Assembly (NCBI RefSeq): GCF_900115785.1
Contig: NZ_FOYS01000001.1
Location: 610,769 to 674,768 of the forward strand
DNA length: 64,000 nucleotides
Reading direction: 5' to 3'
Origin: Halogeometricum limi
Lineage (GTDB): Archaea; Halobacteriota; Halobacteria; Halobacteriales; Haloferacaceae
The notes beneath the pieces were generated by a model. The model was not told where the DNA came from and made no database searches. It was given only the letters and a program-made list of their open reading frames with translations. Positions 59,674-64,000 of the stretch are shown in pieces. The first letter of the stretch is position 1; each line of letters opens with the position of its first letter. A program made the translations under genes and the position numbers.

Positions 59674-60501
59674 ATGGACGAGGGACGCGGACGCGGCCCG
59701 TTGGCCGACAGAGAGTGGCGACTGATACGCGAAGAGCAGAGAGGCGGGGCGATGCAGATGGCGTTGGACGAAATCGCGGCCGAGACGGCGGCGGCGGGTG
59801 GGCCTCGGACCGTCCGGGTCTACCGCTGGGACCCGAGCACGCTCTCTCTGGGCTACCATCAGGACCCGGCGACGGTCGACTGGGAGTTCTGCGAACGCGA
59901 GGGTGTCACGGTCACCCGCCGTCAGACCGGCGGCGGCGGCATCTACCACGACTACGACGGCGACATCTCCTACTCCATCGTCGCGCCGAAAGCCGAACTC
60001 CCGGGCGACCTGATGGAGAGCTACCACCTCCTCTGTGAACCGGTCTTAGACGCCTTCTCCAGACTCGGCGTCGACGCGGACTTCGTCGCCGAGTCGGTTC
60101 CCGAGATATGGTTCCCGGCGTGCTATCTGCGCGAACTCCACCCCGCACACGACGTCGTCGCCGACGGGAAGAAGGTGAGCGGGAACGCGCAGTACCGCCG
60201 AAACGACGCCGTCGTCCAACACGGCTCTCTCACCTACGCGGTGAAGGCCGCCGACCACCTCGGCGTGTTCGACGGCCACGACGTCGCTCCCGAGCGGTTC
60301 GAAGAACGCGTCGGCGGCATCGCCGAGTTCGCGGACGTGACGCGAGAAGAGGCCGTCTCGGCCGTCGAATCCGCGCTGGCGACGTGGGCCGACGCCGCCG
60401 AAGGCTCGTGGACGGACGAGGAACTGGACCGCGCCCGCGAACGCGCAGACGAGAAGTACGCCGCCGACGAGTGGGTCCGACGCGACCCCAGAGACCGCTG
60501 A
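59674..60501 (+). CDS. Lipoate-protein ligase A family protein
   Basis: The 275-residue protein of the BPL/LplA fold has MALDEIAA, RVYRWDPSTLSLGYHQD, RRQTGGGGIYHDYDGDISYS and the catalytic-lysine segment VVADGKKVSGNAQYRR. It should attach lipoate or a lipoyl/octanoyl group to carrier proteins. The acidic C-terminal domain (about 235-275) is short. No lipoyl carrier is near, though a dihydrolipoamide-dehydrogenase-like gene is at 20114. It is convergent with the peroxiredoxin (one base between the stop codons). Confidence 0.87.
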   Translation: MDEGRGRGPLADREWRLIREEQRGGAMQMALDEIAAETAAAGGPRTVRVYRWDPSTLSLGYHQDPATVDWEFCEREGVTVTRRQTGGGGIYHDYDGDISYSIVAPKAELPGDLMESYHLLCEPVLDAFSRLGVDADFVAESVPEIWFPACYLRELHPAHDVVADGKKVSGNAQYRRNDAVVQHGSLTYAVKAADHLGVFDGHDVAPERFEERVGGIAEFADVTREEAVSAVESALATWADAAEGSWTDEELDRARERADEKYAADEWVRRDPRDR

Positions 60502-60502
60502 G

Positions 60503-61033
60503 TCAGAAGCCGAACGTCTCCGTCTCTCCGGGACCGAACTCCTCGACGATGGCGTCGTGAATCTCCCCGACCGAGGGCGTGTCGCGCGTGGGGTCCAACC
60601 AGTGTTCGCCGACCCACTTGTACCGAACCGTCATCTCCTCGTCGACGAGGAAACACGACCGACGTGAGCGGTCCGAGATGCCGAACGCCTTGTACCGGAC
60701 GCCGAACGCCTCCGCGAGTCGGAGGTCGGCGTCGGCGAACAGCGGAAAGCCGAGGTCGAACCGACTGATGAACTTGCGGTGCATCCGCTCGCCGGACTTG
60801 CTCGCGCCGACCACCTGCACGGTGTCGCCGCTCGCGAACCAGTCGAAGTCCCGAAACTCACACCACTCCGACACGCAGTCGGGGCTGAAGTCCATCGTGT
60901 AGAAGTTCAGGAGTACGGGCCGTTCCGCGACCAACTCCGACAGTCGCGTCTCTTCTGTCTGGCCGTCTTCGCGGACGAGCGATTCGCGAACGTCCGGAAC
61001 CGTCTCCCCAATCGAGAGTCCCACCTCTGACAT
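60503..61033 (-). CDS. Thiol peroxidase, AhpC/TSA (BCP-like) family
   Basis: The 176-residue thioredoxin-fold protein has the peroxidatic cysteine C53 and a second cysteine C58 in SPDCVSEWCEFRDFDW, the C-x4-C pattern of BCP-type peroxiredoxins. The usual Thr of TxxC is Ser here. It should reduce peroxides with thioredoxin-like donors. The N-terminus SIGETVPDV matches family starts. Confidence 0.82.
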   Translation of the reverse strand: MSEVGLSIGETVPDVRESLVREDGQTEETRLSELVAERPVLLNFYTMDFSPDCVSEWCEFRDFDWFASGDTVQVVGASKSGERMHRKFISRFDLGFPLFADADLRLAEAFGVRYKAFGISDRSRRSCFLVDEEMTVRYKWVGEHWLDPTRDTPSVGEIHDAIVEEFGPGETETFGF

Positions 61034-61144
61034 CGTCGTGTCACAAGGAGTCGGAGAAAATAGCTGTTCGCCATCGTGTCATCGAGGATTCGGTTTTTCG
61101 CGGACAGTTCCGCGTCTCGCGCGCGCCGCCGTCGTCCGAAGTCA

Positions 61145-61151
61145 CTATACC
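61145..61151 (+). promoter_or_regulatory. TATA element of nfo (leaderless)
   Basis: CTATACC is centred about 26 bases before the ATG at 61174. Confidence 0.55.
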
Positions 61152-61173
61152 CTCCTACCACTTGCCGTAGTCC

Positions 61174-62043
61174 ATGCGAGTCGGTGCACACGTCTCGATG
61201 TCTAGCTCGAAAGTCTCCTCGGACGAGGAGACGCCACCGCACGGGAACGTCGCGAACGCCGTCCACAGACAGGTCGCCTTCGGCGGCAACTGTGGACAGA
61301 TATTCACCACCTCTCCGCAGGTGTGGCGCGACCCCGAGATAACCGACGAAGAGGCCGAACTCTTCCGCCGAGAGACGGCGGAGAAACTCGACGGGCCGTG
61401 GGTCATCCACTCGTCGTACCTCGTGAACCTCTGCACGCCGAAAGACGGCCTTCGGCAGAAGTCGCTCGACTCCATGCAGACGGAGGTCGACATGGCTGAG
61501 AAACTGGGAATTCCGTACGTCAACGTTCACCTCGGCGCGCACACGGGTGCGGGCGAGGAACAGGGGTTGAAAAACGCCGTTTCGGTCTTAGACGACCTCG
61601 ACGTCCCCGAGGACGTCACGATTCTCATCGAGTCCGACGCGGGGAGTGGCACGAAGATGGGCGACGACTTCGAACACCTCGCGTACGTCGTAGAGCACTC
61701 CGAACAGGACCTCGACATCTGTCTCGACACCGCCCACGCGTTCGCCGCGGGCTACGACCTCTCGACGGCCGAAGGCGTCGAGGAGACGGTCGCGGAACTC
61801 GACGAGGTGGTCGGTCTCGAACACCTGCAGTGCGTTCACCTGAACGACTCGAAGCACGAGTGCGGGACGAACAAGGACGAACACGCACTCATCGGCGAGG
61901 GTCTCATCGGCGAGGAGGGGATGCGCGCGTTCGTCAATCACCCGGACCTCGCGGACGTCCCCCTCGTCTTGGAGACGCCCACCGAGGACGGCAAGGGCTT
62001 CGCGTGGAACATCGCTCGCGTGCGAGAACTCCGCGAAGACTGA
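61174..62043 (+). CDS. nfo: Endonuclease IV (AP endonuclease)
   Basis: The 289-residue TIM-barrel enzyme starts [14 protein letters not shown]. It has metal-ligand motifs [51 protein letters not shown] and the C-terminal [11 protein letters not shown]. It cuts DNA at abasic sites in base-excision repair using zinc ions. Length is normal. Confidence 0.95.
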   Translation: MRVGAHVSMSSSKVSSDEETPPHGNVANAVHRQVAFGGNCGQIFTTSPQVWRDPEITDEEAELFRRETAEKLDGPWVIHSSYLVNLCTPKDGLRQKSLDSMQTEVDMAEKLGIPYVNVHLGAHTGAGEEQGLKNAVSVLDDLDVPEDVTILIESDAGSGTKMGDDFEHLAYVVEHSEQDLDICLDTAHAFAAGYDLSTAEGVEETVAELDEVVGLEHLQCVHLNDSKHECGTNKDEHALIGEGLIGEEGMRAFVNHPDLADVPLVLETPTEDGKGFAWNIARVRELRED

Positions 62044-62133
62044 GTCCGACGGCGATTGAGCGAGGTACTCACCGACGACTATCCGACCTCCTCGGTACGA
62101 ACGTTCATCAGTGGGAAGGCGTAATCCGGCGGT

Positions 62134-63582
62134 ATGGCCCCCGATACACCCGCGCTCTCCCGCCGGTCGGTGCTTCGCGGCGGTCTCACCGCCGGCGCCG
62201 TGGTCGGTACCGGCGTCACGCTTCCGTCCGTCGTCCGCGCCGTCACGTCCGCGGATTCGACTCCCGCTGACGACGCCGACGCTACCGAACTCCGCGTCGC
62301 GACGTGGAACCTCGGCCTCGGCGCGAACCTGTTTTCGCTGTTCTCCGTCGAGGACCGCGCGGACCTCGCCCGGACCGTCGGCGACCTGTACGAGTCCATC
62401 GGGCGAAGCGCCGTCGAGGCGCGGATGGGCGCCGTCGCGGACGAACTCGCGCGGACGCGACCCGACGTGGTGGGCGTCCAGGAGGCGGCACTCGTCCGAA
62501 CCGGCCCGCCGACCGAGAGCGAGGCGACGGACGAACGCGACGCCGAGACGGTCGCGTTCGACTTTCTCTCCGCGCTCACCGACGCTCTCGACGAACGCGA
62601 GACGCCGTACGACGTCGCGCAGGTGACGACCAACGCCGACGCGGAGTTTCCGGGGCGCGTCGACGGCCGCCGCGTGGACGTGCGACTCACCGACCGCGAC
62701 GCGATTCTGGTCCGGTCGGACGCCGACGTCTCCGTGACCGAGCGTTCCGCGGCGACGTTCGCGGAGGCACTCGTCTTCCCCACCGGCGAGAGTCGAACCC
62801 TCCGCGTCGACAGGGGGTACGGCGTCGTCTCCGCGACCATCGACGGCGGGCGCGTCACCGTCGTCAACACCCACTTAGAGTCGGCCTCCGAACGCGTCCG
62901 CGGCGCGCAGGCCGACGAACTCGCGTCGGTCCTCGACGGACTCGGCGGTTCCGTCGTCCTCCTCGGCGACCTGAACGACGGCCCGGCGTTCGGCGGCGGC
63001 GCGTACGAGACGTTGTCGTCGAACCTGACGGACGCGTGGGACGCCGCCCGCCCGGACGCCGACGGCGACACCTGCTGTCGGGCGGCGACGCTCGACGGAC
63101 CGGGCGCACTCGACGAACGGGTCGACCACGTCCTCGTCGGATCCGGTCTCGCCGCGACGGACGCGCAGTTGGTCGGCGTGAGCGAGGCGAGTCGCGTGCG
63201 AACCACCGTCGACGGCGCCTCGCGGACGCTCTGGCCCTCGGACCACGCGGGCGTGGGCGCGACGCTTCGAGCGACGGCGACGGCGGAAGGGTCCGCGGAC
63301 GCGGCGGACACCACGCCGGTGCCGACGGCGGAGAACGGTACTGGGACGGGAGACGACGCGACCGGAACCGAGACGTCGCCCGCCGAACCGACGACCGACG
63401 CGGCGAATCGGACCGCGAGGCAGTCGAACGGGACGGCGGACGCCACGACGGGCGACGGCGGACGAACCGGGGATTCGGAGACGGCCACGGAGTCGCCGGG
63501 GTTCGGCCCCCTCGCCGGCGTCGTCGGCGTCGTCGGCGCGGCGGCCGGTCTCCTGCGACGGCGGCGCGACGGAGCGGAGTAG
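62134..63582 (+). CDS. Secreted endonuclease/exonuclease/phosphatase-family hydrolase with PGF-CTERM anchor
   Basis: The 482-residue protein has a Tat signal (SRRSVLRGGLTAGAVVGTG, no lipobox). The EEP domain spans about 50-385 with VATWNLGLG, VVGVQEAALV, VTVVNTHLES, VLLGDLNDGPAF and WPSDHAGVGATL. A Thr/Glu-rich stalk follows (about 395-450), then a PGF-CTERM sorting end (SPGFGPLAGVVGVVGAAAGLLRRRR). It should be attached to the cell surface by archaeosortase A. EEP enzymes cleave phosphoesters in DNA, sugars or lipids. A surface nuclease is the likeliest role, by analogy. Confidence 0.87.
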   Translation: MAPDTPALSRRSVLRGGLTAGAVVGTGVTLPSVVRAVTSADSTPADDADATELRVATWNLGLGANLFSLFSVEDRADLARTVGDLYESIGRSAVEARMGAVADELARTRPDVVGVQEAALVRTGPPTESEATDERDAETVAFDFLSALTDALDERETPYDVAQVTTNADAEFPGRVDGRRVDVRLTDRDAILVRSDADVSVTERSAATFAEALVFPTGESRTLRVDRGYGVVSATIDGGRVTVVNTHLESASERVRGAQADELASVLDGLGGSVVLLGDLNDGPAFGGGAYETLSSNLTDAWDAARPDADGDTCCRAATLDGPGALDERVDHVLVGSGLAATDAQLVGVSEASRVRTTVDGASRTLWPSDHAGVGATLRATATAEGSADAADTTPVPTAENGTGTGDDATGTETSPAEPTTDAANRTARQSNGTADATTGDGGRTGDSETATESPGFGPLAGVVGVVGAAAGLLRRRRDGAE

Positions 63583-63627
63583 TCGGCGACCCGCGCCGTT
63601 TTTGTCTCTCTGCGGCGAACGCCGACC

Positions 63628-64000
63628 GTGCGGAAGTTCTCGCCCGAGTATCTCCGACGGACGCGCGACGGCATGTGGACGGGGTCACGCGACGCCCTGC
63701 GAGACCTGTCGCTGTCGGACCGGAATCGAGTGCTGGACGTGGGGTGCGGCACCGGCGAACTCTCCCGCGTCCTCGACGCGGAGTCGCCCGGAGACGTTGT
63801 CGGCGTCGACGCCGATACGGAACTGCTCGCGGTCGCGCGGAGGGAGACCGGACTCGGGGCCGTCGCGGGCGACGCGACGCGTCTCCCGTTCGTCGACGAC
63901 GCGTTCGACCTCGTGGTGTGTCAGGCGCTTCTGGTCAACCTCCCGCGACCGACCGACGCCCTCGCGTCGTTCTCGCGCGTCTCCTCGGACCTCGTCGCCG
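63628..64000 (+). CDS. Class I SAM-dependent methyltransferase (3' truncated by window)
   Basis: The first 124 codons are visible from a GTG at 63628. The Rossmann motif I is VLDVGCGTGELSRVL, the acidic loop is VGVDADTELL, and motif II/IV read GDATRLPFVDDAFDLVVCQALL. The pattern is that of ubiE/MerR-type small-molecule methyltransferases. The substrate cannot be told from this part. It lies 45 bases after the EEP gene. Confidence 0.85.
   Translation, partial: MRKFSPEYLRRTRDGMWTGSRDALRDLSLSDRNRVLDVGCGTGELSRVLDAESPGDVVGVDADTELLAVARRETGLGAVAGDATRLPFVDDAFDLVVCQALLVNLPRPTDALASFSRVSSDLVA

Overview
The window comes from a halophilic archaeon, most likely a member of the Haloferacales. The DNA is very GC-rich with strong codon-position bias, and the proteins are acidic. 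Secreted proteins mostly carry twin-arginine (Tat) lipoprotein signals, and two end in PGF-CTERM anchors. Many promoters look leaderless, with a TATA element about 26-28 bases before the start codon. Marker genes (eL15, Rio2, UbaA, HalX and bat-type regulators, a soluble Htr transducer) agree with this. I identify about 55 protein genes. I found no tRNA, rRNA or CRISPR array.

Layout. 1-13805: end of a metal ABC permease, a receiver/PAS histidine kinase, a decayed sugar-dehydratase tail, a beta-propeller lipoprotein with a TnpB (IS1341-type) element touching its stop codon, a large lipoprotein with two nuclease-like domains, a Met/His-rich P19-like lipoprotein, a repeat-propeller protein, a polytopic membrane protein and a ZIP transporter. 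13839-23947: an HxlR-receiver-HalX regulator, a histidine kinase with a degenerate receiver, NikR, an NhaC antiporter, a flavin disulfide reductase, a PGF-CTERM surface protein and KDG kinase. 24097-32364: a repair island with MutL translationally coupled to a Nudix hydrolase, a phosphoesterase, an ATP-grasp protein, a second Nudix hydrolase and MutS. 32639-40516: an orphan NuoCD, a bat-type regulator, an Htr transducer, UbaA opposite a rhodanese, a CPBP protease, eL15 and a cupin.

40634-50807 is a coherent maltodextrin locus: MalE/F/G-like genes on the minus strand, a divergent MalK-type ATPase, a GH15 glucoamylase, a GH13 amylase-family enzyme and a TrmB-type sugar-sensing regulator. Two near-identical 17-base inverted repeats sit in its two divergent intergenic regions. 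I infer that they are the locus operator.

50874-64000: a polysaccharide flippase, a 530-base gene-poor stretch, Rio2, a run of small lipoprotein and secreted-protein genes (one with a type IV pilin-like domain), DUF4112, an SDR, a low-GC membrane gene between inverted repeats, a lipoate ligase, a BCP-like peroxiredoxin, endonuclease IV, a surface EEP-family hydrolase and the start of a methyltransferase. No single unmistakable new system is present. The best leads are the maltodextrin operator, the TnpB junction, the Nudix-MutL coupling, the nuclease-like tandem lipoprotein and a possible small RNA near 32470.
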